A DNA stretch of 64,000 bases from UBA1413 sp964552955 (GTDB taxonomy: Bacteria; Bacteroidota; Bacteroidia; Bacteroidales; Prolixibacteraceae). Location of the stretch: positions 8,800-72,799 of the forward strand of contig CAZKIU010000016.1 in the NCBI GenBank assembly GCA_964552955.1, written 5' to 3'. Each line of letters starts with the position of its first letter. The first letter of the stretch is position 1. Made by a program: the position numbers and the translations under genes. The notes below the pieces were generated by a model. The model saw only the letters and a list, made by a program, of their open reading frames with translations. It searched no databases and was not told the origin of the DNA. Positions 36,359 to 45,445 of the stretch are shown piece after piece.

Positions 36359-37444
36359 TCAGCCCGTTATTTTCTGCATGAATTCATAGTTCTCATCCAT
36401 CACCTCCAGGTAACGGAACTGGGCCAGACTCCTGACCTTATTATGGCCGGGATAAGCCGTTTTGTAGTAGGTATCCCCGTTGAGGTAATCGGCCAGGAAG
36501 CGGATGGTCTGTTCCCACACCATATAGCGGCAGCCGAAAGCCAGGTGGCTACGTTCCTCCTGCGTCAGGAAATTACCGCTCCCGGCAAGGTAGCCTTCGG
36601 CAAAAGCCGCATAGTACTCCCGGTTAAAGCCGATTTTCGTCAGGTCCGGTTCATCTTCCGGGGCGGTGTTGCCCAGGGTACGGATGGCATCCCCGAAATC
36701 AAAGAGTGCCGATCCGGGCATGACGGTATCCAGGTCGATGATGCAGAGGATCTCCCCGTTTTCATCGAAGAGGACATTGTTGATTTTGGTATCGTTATGG
36801 GTGATACGCAGGGGAAGGGTCCCTGCATCGAGCCACTCCTGGAGAAGGGTCATCTCTCCGGCCATCGCCAGAAGCCGGTCGATATAGGGTCTCATTTCGG
36901 CCACCCGGCCCGCCAGATCCTGGTTGATCGCTTCCTTGAACTGTTGCAGGCGTCCTTTGCCGTTGTGAAAGCCGGGAATGGTCTCTATCAGCAGTACCCC
37001 GGGAAGATCAGCCAGTTGCCGCTGGAAATGGCCGAAAGCCTTGCCTGCACTGAAAGCCTGAGCAGGGTCTGTCACCTCTTCGATCCCCTGGCTCCCCCTG
37101 ACAAAGAGAAAAAGGGTCCAGAAGTTGCCCTCCTCATCGTTGACAAAATAACGGCCATCGGGCGCCGGAATATAATGCATCACCTTCCGGTCGATCTCGG
37201 GTTCCCCGGCGGCCATCAGCTTCTTCCGGATATGACCCGTCACCTTGACGATATTGTCCATCATACCCTCCACATTCTTGAAGATCAGATGGTTCTTCCT
37301 TTGCAGGATCAGGTCGGGAACCCGCTCGGGAGTAGTAATCAGGAAGGTATCATTGATATGGCCGTGGCCAAAAGGTTTCCATGAGGTCATCGGTACTTCC
37401 ATGCCAAAACGACCAAGGAGATCTAAGATTTTAGTTTCGTTCAT
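36359..37444 (-). CDS. APH-superfamily phosphotransferase, possibly a hexosamine kinase
   Basis: A 361-residue kinase-like protein. The N-terminal nucleotide loop includes WKPFGHGHINDTFLI; the catalytic loop is ITHNDTKINNVLFDENG (HND...N) and the metal Asp is in IIDLDTVMPGS. This organisation matches aminoglycoside-phosphotransferase folds and the NahK group of N-acetylhexosamine 1-kinases. No antibiotic resistance role is implied. The next minus-strand gene upstream is a sugar nucleotidyltransferase, so the pair could phosphorylate and activate a sugar. It is divergent from nothing nearby; its promoter is not obvious. Confidence 0.78.
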   Translation of the reverse strand: MNETKILDLLGRFGMEVPMTSWKPFGHGHINDTFLITTPERVPDLILQRKNHLIFKNVEGMMDNIVKVTGHIRKKLMAAGEPEIDRKVMHYIPAPDGRYFVNDEEGNFWTLFLFVRGSQGIEEVTDPAQAFSAGKAFGHFQRQLADLPGVLLIETIPGFHNGKGRLQQFKEAINQDLAGRVAEMRPYIDRLLAMAGEMTLLQEWLDAGTLPLRITHNDTKINNVLFDENGEILCIIDLDTVMPGSALFDFGDAIRTLGNTAPEDEPDLTKIGFNREYYAAFAEGYLAGSGNFLTQEERSHLAFGCRYMVWEQTIRFLADYLNGDTYYKTAYPGHNKVRSLAQFRYLEVMDENYEFMQKITG

Positions 37445-37567
37445 ACGTTAGTTTTTATCTGAAAGGAGGACCGGAGTCGTCCCTCAGGTCCGATACATTT
37501 ATAATTATATTTTTCCATTCGCAACCCAGGGCCCCGTGAGCAGTCCGGCCCGGCAGGTCTGACGGAT

Positions 37568-37650
37568 CAGGAGCAAGGAGCCCTGAAGGTCAGGCGCAAG
37601 GAGCAAGGTGTCCTGAAGGTCAGGAACAAGGAGCCCTGAAGGTCAGTAGG
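37568..37650. repeat. Short tandem repeat (23/30/23 bp) beyond the nucleotidyltransferase gene
   Basis: Three near-identical units start at 37568 (23 bp), 37591 (30 bp) and 37621 (23 bp), each ending CCTGAAGGT and beginning CAGG. The middle unit carries a 7-bp insertion. They lie just past the stop of the minus-strand nucleotidyltransferase gene (ends 37659). Confidence 0.8.
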
Positions 37651-37658
37651 TCAGTGTT

Positions 37659-38555
37659 TTACCACAAGACCGGAGGATACTCTCCGGAAGCGACCAGTGC
37701 CCTGATTTGCTCCTGGGCCATGGGTTTATCTTCGCGGTAGGTCACGCCAAACCAGGGAGAGTCACAGGAGAGTACTTTCGTGGATATCCTTTTATTGAGG
37801 ATGTTTTCGTTGATCAGCAGGGGAATGAAATATTCCGATTTGGGTTCGTCACCCTTTTCCTGGAGAAAGCGGGTGAATCCTTCGTGGAGCAACCCGAAAA
37901 CAGGGGGTTTCAGTCCCCAGAAGTTCATGCTGACAGGAGTATCCTCCTCCAGGGGGAAGCGTCCTTCAGGTTCATAGAAGTGAATACCGTCGGGGTCGCG
38001 CTGTATTTTCGTCCGTTCGACCACCCCGGTGAGGTATCCCTGTTCATCGGAGATGCAAACGCCCCGGCTGACGGAGCCGTATTCGGAGAGGGTATTGCTG
38101 ACCCGGTAACCGATCATGGCATATTCCGATGCATCGGTTGAGTTTTCGAGGAAGCGGGCCATCACCTCATAAGCCTGGCGGCCATAGAAGTCGTCGGCAT
38201 TGATGACGGCAAAGGGTTCATGGACCAGTCCATCGGCCATCCAAACGGCATGAGCGGTTCCCCAGGGTTTTTCGCGGGTAGGGTTCAGGGAGAACTCTGC
38301 GGGGATTTTGTCTAGCGACTGGTAGGCATAGTCAAAGGCGATTTTACCGGTCAGGCGGGGCTCAAAGCGGGCCTTGAACTGGTCGGCAAAGTCAGTACGA
38401 ATAATAAAAACCACCTTTCCGAAGCCGGCGCGGATGGCATCATAAAGGGAGTAATCGATAATGGCCTCACCATTGGGGCCGATTTCGTCGAGCTGCTTGA
38501 GCCCGCCGTAGCGGCTGCCCATGCCGGCGGCCAGGATGACAAGGGTGGGTTTCAT
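37659..38555 (-). CDS. Sugar nucleotidyltransferase (NTP-transferase family)
   Basis: A 298-residue NTP-transferase; ATG at 38555 (MKPTLVILAAGMGSRYGG) rather than an upstream start. The glycine-rich pyrophosphorylase loop is followed by LKQLDEIGPNGEAIIDYSL. The active site Asp is in INADDFYGRQAY. The C-terminal half ends PVLW. It resembles UDP-sugar or dTDP-sugar pyrophosphorylases, but the sugar cannot be read. Placed upstream of the APH-type kinase, it would complete a kinase-uridylyltransferase salvage step. A 23/30-bp repeat lies just downstream. Confidence 0.8.
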   Translation of the reverse strand: MKPTLVILAAGMGSRYGGLKQLDEIGPNGEAIIDYSLYDAIRAGFGKVVFIIRTDFADQFKARFEPRLTGKIAFDYAYQSLDKIPAEFSLNPTREKPWGTAHAVWMADGLVHEPFAVINADDFYGRQAYEVMARFLENSTDASEYAMIGYRVSNTLSEYGSVSRGVCISDEQGYLTGVVERTKIQRDPDGIHFYEPEGRFPLEEDTPVSMNFWGLKPPVFGLLHEGFTRFLQEKGDEPKSEYFIPLLINENILNKRISTKVLSCDSPWFGVTYREDKPMAQEQIRALVASGEYPPVLW

Positions 38556-38737
38556 AACGGTCTGTTTTAAGGAAGTTCTGATTTTCTGGCGAATATAGTT
38601 TTTTTTTAACGATCGGCCCAAGTTGGAAAAAATTTTCAAAAGTCACCTCCACCTTTATAAAATAAGCCCTATTAAACCGGCGGGAGCTGGGTGTCCATCC
38701 GGGATGCCCAAAGGAGGAGGAGGTGCAGGAGCACAGG

Positions 38738-39274
38738 CTACTCTTCGCTGCCGGTGGCCTCCTGCTGATACCAGGAGGCATATTTCCCATAGGAGGCAGC
38801 GATCCGTTTCACCTCGCCTTCGAGGAGGTCGGGACTGATGTCCTTGACTTTTTTGGCGGGTACGCCGGCCCACACTGTGCCTCCCGGGATGAGGGTTCCT
38901 TTGGTAACGACGGCTCCCGCGGCAATGATGGAGTTGCTTTCCACCACGACATCATCGAGGATCACCGCTCCGATGCCTACCATGACATTGTCATGAAGGG
39001 TACAGCCATGGACCACCGCCTGATGAGCAATGGTTACATTGCTGCCAATATGAGTGGGGGACTTCCGGTAGGTGGCGTGGATCACCGCATTGTCCTGGAT
39101 GTTGGTATTGTTGCCAATAGTAATGGAGTGGACATCTCCGCGGATGACCGCCCCGTACCACACACTGCAATCGTCACCCATCACCACATCACCAATAATG
39201 ACGGCCGTTTCGGCCAGAAAACAATGGTTGCCGATCTGCGGAACCTTTCCCGGAAGGGGTCTGATTAATGCCAT
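38738..39274 (-). CDS. Gamma-class carbonic anhydrase-like protein
   Basis: A 178-residue left-handed beta-helix protein. Hexapeptide-repeat strands run from VIIGDVVMGDDCSVWYGAVI onward. Three histidines expected for the trimer's zinc site are in AVIHATYRKSP and NVTIAHQAVVHGC. Its C-terminus has the usual alpha helix (EGEVKRIAASYGKYASWY). It could be a carbonic anhydrase or an acyltransferase-like relative; the His positions favour the former. It is divergent from korA. Confidence 0.88.
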   Translation of the reverse strand: MALIRPLPGKVPQIGNHCFLAETAVIIGDVVMGDDCSVWYGAVIRGDVHSITIGNNTNIQDNAVIHATYRKSPTHIGSNVTIAHQAVVHGCTLHDNVMVGIGAVILDDVVVESNSIIAAGAVVTKGTLIPGGTVWAGVPAKKVKDISPDLLEGEVKRIAASYGKYASWYQQEATGSEE

Positions 39275-39300
39275 AACTACTCTGTTTTTATTATTCCGGA

Positions 39301-39308
39301 CAAATATA
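39301..39308 (-). promoter_or_regulatory. Candidate -7 box of the gamma-carbonic-anhydrase gene
   Basis: TATATTTG on the minus strand fits TAnnTTTG, with its end 26 bp before the ATG at 39274. A TTG element at the expected distance is not obvious. Confidence 0.4.
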
Positions 39309-39386
39309 CAAAACCCTAAAGAATAACTTTAATCAGGGTGGACATTACAAATATTGGTTATTTTTACGCCGTTTAAATCCACATTC

Positions 39387-41225
39387 ATGAAGGAAACAAA
39401 AGTCATTGAACTGGATGAGGTGGCCATCCGGTTTTCAGGGGATTCCGGTGACGGGATGCAACTCACAGGAACCCTTTTTTCAGATGCTTCGGCCCTTCTG
39501 GGCAATGATATAGCCACTTTCCCTGATTATCCGGCGGAAATCAGGGCCCCACAGGGGACGGTTGGAGGAGTCTCAGGATTTCAGGTGCAGTTTGGCAAAA
39601 AAGAGATCAACACCCCGGGTGACTTTGCCCATGTTCTGGTGGCCATGAACCCGGCTGCGGTCAAAGCCAATGCCAAATTCATGAAACCTGGAGGAACTAT
39701 CATTTATGATGAAGACACCTTCGACGAAAAGCACTTCCAGAAAGCAGGCTTTACCACCAATGATCCCTTTGCGGAACTCAACCTGATCGATTACACGAAG
39801 ATAGGGGTGCCGGTAACGAGCATGACCCAGGAGAGCCTGAAGGATATGGGACTTGACAACAAGAGCATCCTGCGCAGCAAGAATATGTTTGCGCTCGGAC
39901 TGGTATGCTGGATGTTTGACCGGCCGCTCGATTACATTGAAGAGTATATCCATGCGAAATTCAGCCGGAAACCGTTGGTGGTGGAATCCAACCTGCGGGT
40001 GTTGCATGCGGGTTACAACTACGGGATGAACCTGCAGCATATGACGCCTCAATATGTGGTGCATCCGGCCAGGATTGAGCCGGGGCTCTACCGCAATATC
40101 AACGGGAACCAGGCCACCGCCTGGGGGCTGTTGGCTGCCGCCGAGAAGTCGGACCGGCCTTTATTTGCCGGCTCCTACCCCATCACGCCCGCCACGGAGA
40201 TCCTGCAGGTCCTGGCAGAACGCAAAGACCTGGGCGCCAAAACTTTCCAGGCTGAAGACGAGATTGCGGGGATCACCACCGCCCTGGGAGCCTCCTTTGC
40301 CGGCCATCTGGCGGTGACGACCACCTCCGGGCCAGGGTTTGCCCTGAAGTCGGAGGCGATAGGGCTGGCCGTGATGGCTGAGCTTCCGCTGGTCGTGGTC
40401 AACGTGCAACGGGGAGGCCCCTCCACCGGGTTGCCCACCAAGACCGAACAGTCCGACCTGCTACAGGCCCTCTACGGGCGCAACGGGGAGAGCCCTGCCG
40501 TGGTGCTGGCCGCCAGCACCCCCTCCGATTGTTTCTGGTTCGCCTTCATGGCCGCCAAAATAGCCCTCGAGAGGATGGTCCCGGTGATCCTGCTCACCGA
40601 TGGGTTTCTGGGCAACGGCAGTGAACCGTGGAAAGTGCCATCCATGGCTGAGCTTCCGGAGATCACACCCCGTATCGCCCTCAACAGGGAGGAGTACCAG
40701 CCCTACCGGCGTGACCCCAAGACTTACGCCCGCTTCTGGGCCTGGCCCGGCATGGAAGGATTCGCGCACCGCATCGGCGGCCTCGAGAAGAATATCTCCG
40801 GTAATGTGAGCCACGATCCCGACAACCACCAGAAGAACTGCGAAATCAGGGAAGCCAAGGTACAGAAGGTTGTCGATCTGGTGCCCGACCTGGAAGTCTG
40901 TGGCGACCCGGAAGGAGACCTCCTGCTGGTCAGCTGGGGAGGAACCTTCGGCCATACCATCAATACCGTCAGGGAACTGCGCAAAAAGGGTAAGAAGGTG
41001 AGCCTGGCCCATTTCAACTATATCAAGCCGCTGCCCGCCAATACCGCCGAAGTATTCAGCAAATTCAAAAAAATTCTGGTCTGCGAAATCAACCTGGGAC
41101 AATTCGTGGCCTACCTGCGTGATAAGGTACCCGGAATGGCCTATTACCAGTACAACAAGGTCAAAGGGTTGCCCTTTACGGTGCAGGAACTGGAAGAAGC
41201 AGTCATTAAACATCTGGAGGCTTAA
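39387..41225 (+). CDS. korA: 2-oxoacid:ferredoxin oxidoreductase, alpha subunit (KorA-type)
   Basis: A 612-residue subunit. The ATG at 39387 gives MKETKVIELDEVAIRFSGDS. The N-terminal gamma domain has FSGDSGDGMQLTG; the alpha-type pyrimidine and core domain includes FAGSYPITPATEILQ, TTSGPGFALKSEAIGLAVMA and VVNVQRGGPSTGLPTKTEQ. This fusion order is typical of 2-oxoglutarate ferredoxin oxidoreductase (KorA). With KorB it converts a 2-oxoacid to acyl-CoA, CO2 and reduced ferredoxin, in the TCA cycle or its reverse. The two genes are 3 bp apart. Confidence 0.92.
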   Translation: MKETKVIELDEVAIRFSGDSGDGMQLTGTLFSDASALLGNDIATFPDYPAEIRAPQGTVGGVSGFQVQFGKKEINTPGDFAHVLVAMNPAAVKANAKFMKPGGTIIYDEDTFDEKHFQKAGFTTNDPFAELNLIDYTKIGVPVTSMTQESLKDMGLDNKSILRSKNMFALGLVCWMFDRPLDYIEEYIHAKFSRKPLVVESNLRVLHAGYNYGMNLQHMTPQYVVHPARIEPGLYRNINGNQATAWGLLAAAEKSDRPLFAGSYPITPATEILQVLAERKDLGAKTFQAEDEIAGITTALGASFAGHLAVTTTSGPGFALKSEAIGLAVMAELPLVVVNVQRGGPSTGLPTKTEQSDLLQALYGRNGESPAVVLAASTPSDCFWFAFMAAKIALERMVPVILLTDGFLGNGSEPWKVPSMAELPEITPRIALNREEYQPYRRDPKTYARFWAWPGMEGFAHRIGGLEKNISGNVSHDPDNHQKNCEIREAKVQKVVDLVPDLEVCGDPEGDLLLVSWGGTFGHTINTVRELRKKGKKVSLAHFNYIKPLPANTAEVFSKFKKILVCEINLGQFVAYLRDKVPGMAYYQYNKVKGLPFTVQELEEAVIKHLEA

Positions 41226-41228
41226 ATC

Positions 41229-42296
41229 ATGAGTGAGTTAAAGTATACCGTCAAGGATTTCAAGAGTGAGAATGAAGTACGCTGGTGCCCGGGATGTGGT
41301 GATTATGCCATCATGAATGGGATTCAGCGGGTGATGGCTGAAATGGGTGTGGACCACAAGGACTATGCGGTGATCTCGGGTATCGGCTGCAGTTCGCGCT
41401 TTCCTTATTATATGAGCACCTACGGGTTTCATACCATCCATGGCAGGGCGACCGCCGTGGCCTCAGGAGTGAAGTGTGCCAATCCTTCCCTGAATGTTTG
41501 GGTCATCACCGGCGATGGCGATGCCATGGCCATCGGGGGCAACCATTTCATCCATCTGGTGCGGCGCAATATCAACCTGAATGTGATCGTCTTCAACAAT
41601 AAAATATACGGACTGACCAAAGGGCAGTATTCGCCCACTACCGACCGGGGGTTTAAAACCAAGACATCTCCCTACGGAACCATTGAGGATTCATTTGTGC
41701 CCGGGCAGTTGGTGATCGGCGCAGGGGGTTCCTTTTATGCCCGGACCATCGACACCAACCTGAAGATGAGCCAGGAGGTCTACCAGGCGGCCGCTCTTCA
41801 CCAGGGAACTTCCATCGTGGAGGTCCTCCAGAACTGTGTCATCTTCAACAACGGGGTGCATGAGCAGATCACCGACCCGGCCTTCCGCCAGGAACGGCAG
41901 TTGATGCTCCGGCACGGGGAACCCATGCTCTTCGGCGAAGATAACCGCAAGGGGCTGATATTTGAAAAAGGAAAGCTCAAGGTGGTAACCATCGGCGAAA
42001 ATGGGGTCACCCTTGACAATATTCTGGTTCACGATGCCGAAGATCCCGATCCCGGTCTCCACCTGGCCCTGATCAACATGAAGCTTCCGGCATTCCCGGT
42101 GGCTTTCGGTGTCATCCGCAGCGTTAAGGCTCCCGTCTACGACCAGGAGATGGAGCTCCAGATCGCCGGGGTGAAGAAGAACAGCAAAATCACCTGCATG
42201 GATGACTTGCTCCGGTCGGGCAACACCTGGGAGGTGAAGGAGAACGGTTTTGAACCCGGCCCGGAGGGATGCCCCGGCCGTAGTGCGATCCTCTGA
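41229..42296 (+). CDS. korB: 2-oxoacid:ferredoxin oxidoreductase, beta subunit (KorB-type)
   Basis: A 355-residue subunit with thiamine-diphosphate motifs. VRWCPGCGDYAIMNG carries an Fe-S/ThDP-associated CxxC, SGIGCSSRFPYYM has a further cysteine, and VWVITGDGDAMAIGGNHFIH is the ThDP GDG...N motif. KIYGLTKGQYSPTT and SIVEVLQNCVIFNNGVH are also typical. The substrate could be 2-oxoglutarate or another 2-oxoacid. A terminator lies about 90 bp after the stop, before the next gene. Confidence 0.92.
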   Translation: MSELKYTVKDFKSENEVRWCPGCGDYAIMNGIQRVMAEMGVDHKDYAVISGIGCSSRFPYYMSTYGFHTIHGRATAVASGVKCANPSLNVWVITGDGDAMAIGGNHFIHLVRRNINLNVIVFNNKIYGLTKGQYSPTTDRGFKTKTSPYGTIEDSFVPGQLVIGAGGSFYARTIDTNLKMSQEVYQAAALHQGTSIVEVLQNCVIFNNGVHEQITDPAFRQERQLMLRHGEPMLFGEDNRKGLIFEKGKLKVVTIGENGVTLDNILVHDAEDPDPGLHLALINMKLPAFPVAFGVIRSVKAPVYDQEMELQIAGVKKNSKITCMDDLLRSGNTWEVKENGFEPGPEGCPGRSAIL

Positions 42297-42383
42297 CCTG
42301 GTCATCAGGGGCCTCCCTCTGATTTTCCGGATGCTTTCCTGCACATCCCCCCAACAAAGCACCTGTAATAGGAATCTGACCAA

Positions 42384-42414
42384 AAAAAACCCTGCCTGCC
42401 GGGCAGGGTTTTTT
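42384..42414 (+). terminator. Rho-independent terminator after korAB
   Basis: AAAAAACCCTGCC (42384-42396) pairs with GGCAGGGTTTTTT (42402-42414) across a TGCCG loop. The A-rich left arm and T-run right arm allow function in both directions; only the plus-strand role is required here. Confidence 0.85.
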
Positions 42415-42446
42415 ATTTATTGCTATTTTTCACCCAAAATGGAAGT

Positions 42447-45431
42447 ATGACCGACCTGGATAAAATCACGCTGTCGGCAGTTTATAAAAACAGGAAGAGC
42501 GACCGCGACATCTTCCACGAACTGATGCCCACCAAGGTCAAGGAGGTCTTGCTGGTGGCCACGCTCTACGACTCCTATAATATTGTCAGGGAAGGGCAGT
42601 TCAGTGACAAGATCTTTGGCGAATACCTGCAGCTCAACCTATACGCGGCACCCCGGTTCACGAGTGCCAACACCCGGGAGGAGGCACTTCAACTCCTTGA
42701 AGCCCGGGATTATGACCTGGTCATTGTCATGGCTGGGGTGGACAAAAAAATGCCCCTTCAGACCGCCAGGGAGATCTATGACAAGAAGCCCAATACGCCC
42801 ATTCTGCTGCTGGCCAACAACAATGCCGACCTGAAATATTTCAAGACCGAAGTCCAGAAGATTGACTTTATCGACCGTACTTTTGTCTGGAACGGCAACT
42901 CCAATGTCTTTCTGGCGATGATCAAATACGTGGAAGACCGCAAGAACATCGCTCCAGACACCAAGTTAGGGAATGTGAGAGTGATCCTGCTGGTGGAGGA
43001 CAGCATCCAGTATTATTCGAGGTACCTGCCCACGCTCTATGCCACCATCATGAGCCAAACCCAGAACCTGGTGGAGGACGATTCCAGTGATGAACTGCAT
43101 ATCATCCTGAAGATGAGGGCACGCCCGAAGGTGATTCTGGTCAGCACCTATGAAGAGGCCGTCGACATCATCAACACTTACAAGGATTACCTGTTGTGCG
43201 TGATCTCCGACGTCAAGTTTGAGAAGAACAGCTTTGATGACGAGGAGGCCGGGGTCAAGCTGCTCCAATACGTCAACAGTGTGATGCATTTCCCGATCCC
43301 CTTGCTGTTGCAGTCGCACGATATCGTCAACGCCGAGAAGGCCCGTCAGATCGGGGCCGACTTCATCGACAAGAATTCAGAAAGCCTCTCGCTCGACATC
43401 CTCAATTTTCTCTACCGGAGGTTGGGATTTGGCAATTTCGTTTTTAAAGATCCCAGTGGCACCCCTCTGATGGAAGCCCGTAACCTGCAGGAATTCGAGG
43501 AGATGTTCCGCATCGTTCCAGACACGGCCCTGGAATACCATGGCAGCCGCAACTCCTTCAGCACATGGTTAATGGCCCGCGGTGAAATCAACATGGCCGA
43601 ACAGTTGAAACCTTTTCAGACGGCTGATTTCAAGAGTACGGAAGAGCTGCGGCGGTTTTGCCTTGATGTTTTCCGCCAGGTGCGGATCAAGAAACTTCAG
43701 GGGAGGATCATCCGGTATGAGCCCGATCTGGCCCCTTCCAACCGGTTTGTAATCCGCATTGGCAAGGGTTCTCTGGGAGGCAAAGGGCGCGGGATGGCCT
43801 TCATCAGCAATTTCATCGAGAGCATTGACTTCCGCAAGATCATCCCGGGAATCAACATCAGGATACCTCCTACAGCAGTGATCGGGGTGAGTGAATTCGA
43901 CCGATTTCTGGAGTACAACAATCTCTACAGCGACATATACAGCAGCAACGACTACCATCATATCCGGAGTCAGTTTCTGGAGGCCCGTTTTGACGATGCC
44001 ATGAACGAGCATCTGCTCAGCTACCTGAAGGTGATGACCAAGCCATTGGCCATCAGGTCGTCGGGGCTTTTTGAAGATTCGCTGGTGCAGCCCTTTGCCG
44101 GGGTCTATGCCACCTACCTGATTCCCAACAACCACCCTGATCTGGCGATACGGTTCGAACAGTTGGTCACGGCCATCAAGCTGGTATATGCCAGTATTTT
44201 CACCGAGTCAGCCCAGATGTATTTCGAGGCGATCAGTTACAAGATCGAAGAGGAAAAAATGGCGGTGATCATTCAGGAGGTGGTGGGGCATGAGTTCAAC
44301 GGCAAATTCTATCCCCACATTTCGGGGGTAGCCCACTCCTATAACTATTATCCTGTGGCTTATATGCAGCCTGAAGACGGGGTGTCGGTGACCGCCCTGG
44401 GGTTGGGGATGTATGTGGCCGGAGGGGAAAGTGCCTTCAGGTTCTGTCCGAGGTACCCCTCTATCAACTCGGTATCGCTGAAAGACCAGATCAGGGAATC
44501 GCAGCGTCATTTCTATGCCATTGACATGAGCCGTACCACCTTTGACCTGGCTCAGCAAGGGGAAGATGCCGCCATCCGCCGCTACCGGGTCAAAGAAGCC
44601 GAAGCCGATGGCACCCTCGACCTGTGTGTCTCGACTTATATCATAGAGAACGACTATTTGGTTCCGGGGATGACCTTTCCGGGGCCCAGGGTGGTGGATT
44701 TCAGCAATATATTGAAATATAACGCCATTCCGCTGGCCGACACCCTCAAGGTGTTGCTCAAACTGTTTCGCGAAGCCATGGGCTCCCCTGTGGAAATGGA
44801 GTACGCCATTGACCTTAAACCCGGCGACCACCGGCACCCCACCTTCTATATTCTCCAGATCAAACCCCTGATCAGGTCAGAAGAGCAAATCGATATCGAT
44901 CCGCTGTCACATGACCCCGACAACCTGCTGATGTATGCAGAGAAAGGCATGGGCAACGGAATCATGCGCCACATTACCGATGTGGTTTACGTGGAACCCC
45001 ATCGTTTCAGCTCGGTCATCACCCAGGAAATCGCCCGGGAGGTAAGTGAGTTCAACAAGTATTTCGAGGAGACCAAAACCGAATACATCCTGATCGGTCC
45101 GGGCCGGTGGGGGACGAATGATCATTTCACAGGCATCCCCGTTTATTGGGCAGGTATTTCCAGGGCCAGGGTGATCGTTGAAATAGGCATGCAGGATTTT
45201 CCCCTCGAAGGCTCCCTGGGGTCCCATTTCTTTCATAATGTCACGTCCATGAACGTGGGTTACTTTTCGATTCCCTACAACTCAGCCAGTTCCTTTCTCA
45301 GGATGGAACTTCTGGAGCAACAGGAGGTGGTGCGCACGGCAGGCTATATCCGCCATGTAAGGTTTGAAAAGCCGCTGACGGTGATGATGGACGGTCGCTC
45401 GCGGCAGGCCTTGATCAGGATGGAATCCTGA
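42447..45431 (+). CDS. Tandem-receiver PEP-synthase-like fusion protein
   Basis: A 994-residue cytoplasmic protein (ATG 42447, MTDLDKITLSAVYKN) with an odd domain order. Residues about 35-165 form a receiver-like fold in which the phosphoacceptor position (DYDLVIVMAG) lacks Asp. Residues about 175-330 form a second receiver with acidic LLVEDS, Asp at about 255 in LLCVISDVKFEK, QSHD and DFIDKNS, so phosphorylation is plausible. Residues about 430-850 resemble the PPDK/PEP-synthase ATP-grasp domain (GKGSLGGKGRGMAF, LAIRSSGLFEDSL). A C-terminal GPGRWGTNDHFTGIP segment follows. No phosphohistidine swivel or PEP domain is seen, so it is not an ordinary PPDK. Confidence 0.8.
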   Translation: MTDLDKITLSAVYKNRKSDRDIFHELMPTKVKEVLLVATLYDSYNIVREGQFSDKIFGEYLQLNLYAAPRFTSANTREEALQLLEARDYDLVIVMAGVDKKMPLQTAREIYDKKPNTPILLLANNNADLKYFKTEVQKIDFIDRTFVWNGNSNVFLAMIKYVEDRKNIAPDTKLGNVRVILLVEDSIQYYSRYLPTLYATIMSQTQNLVEDDSSDELHIILKMRARPKVILVSTYEEAVDIINTYKDYLLCVISDVKFEKNSFDDEEAGVKLLQYVNSVMHFPIPLLLQSHDIVNAEKARQIGADFIDKNSESLSLDILNFLYRRLGFGNFVFKDPSGTPLMEARNLQEFEEMFRIVPDTALEYHGSRNSFSTWLMARGEINMAEQLKPFQTADFKSTEELRRFCLDVFRQVRIKKLQGRIIRYEPDLAPSNRFVIRIGKGSLGGKGRGMAFISNFIESIDFRKIIPGINIRIPPTAVIGVSEFDRFLEYNNLYSDIYSSNDYHHIRSQFLEARFDDAMNEHLLSYLKVMTKPLAIRSSGLFEDSLVQPFAGVYATYLIPNNHPDLAIRFEQLVTAIKLVYASIFTESAQMYFEAISYKIEEEKMAVIIQEVVGHEFNGKFYPHISGVAHSYNYYPVAYMQPEDGVSVTALGLGMYVAGGESAFRFCPRYPSINSVSLKDQIRESQRHFYAIDMSRTTFDLAQQGEDAAIRRYRVKEAEADGTLDLCVSTYIIENDYLVPGMTFPGPRVVDFSNILKYNAIPLADTLKVLLKLFREAMGSPVEMEYAIDLKPGDHRHPTFYILQIKPLIRSEEQIDIDPLSHDPDNLLMYAEKGMGNGIMRHITDVVYVEPHRFSSVITQEIAREVSEFNKYFEETKTEYILIGPGRWGTNDHFTGIPVYWAGISRARVIVEIGMQDFPLEGSLGSHFFHNVTSMNVGYFSIPYNSASSFLRMELLEQQEVVRTAGYIRHVRFEKPLTVMMDGRSRQALIRMES

Positions 45432-45445
45432 TCCAAAAATCATGT

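Noticed and set aside
36359..37444. Aminoglycoside resistance gene
   Set aside because: The phosphotransferase fold is shared with sugar and homoserine kinases; no resistance-specific signature or mobile context is seen.
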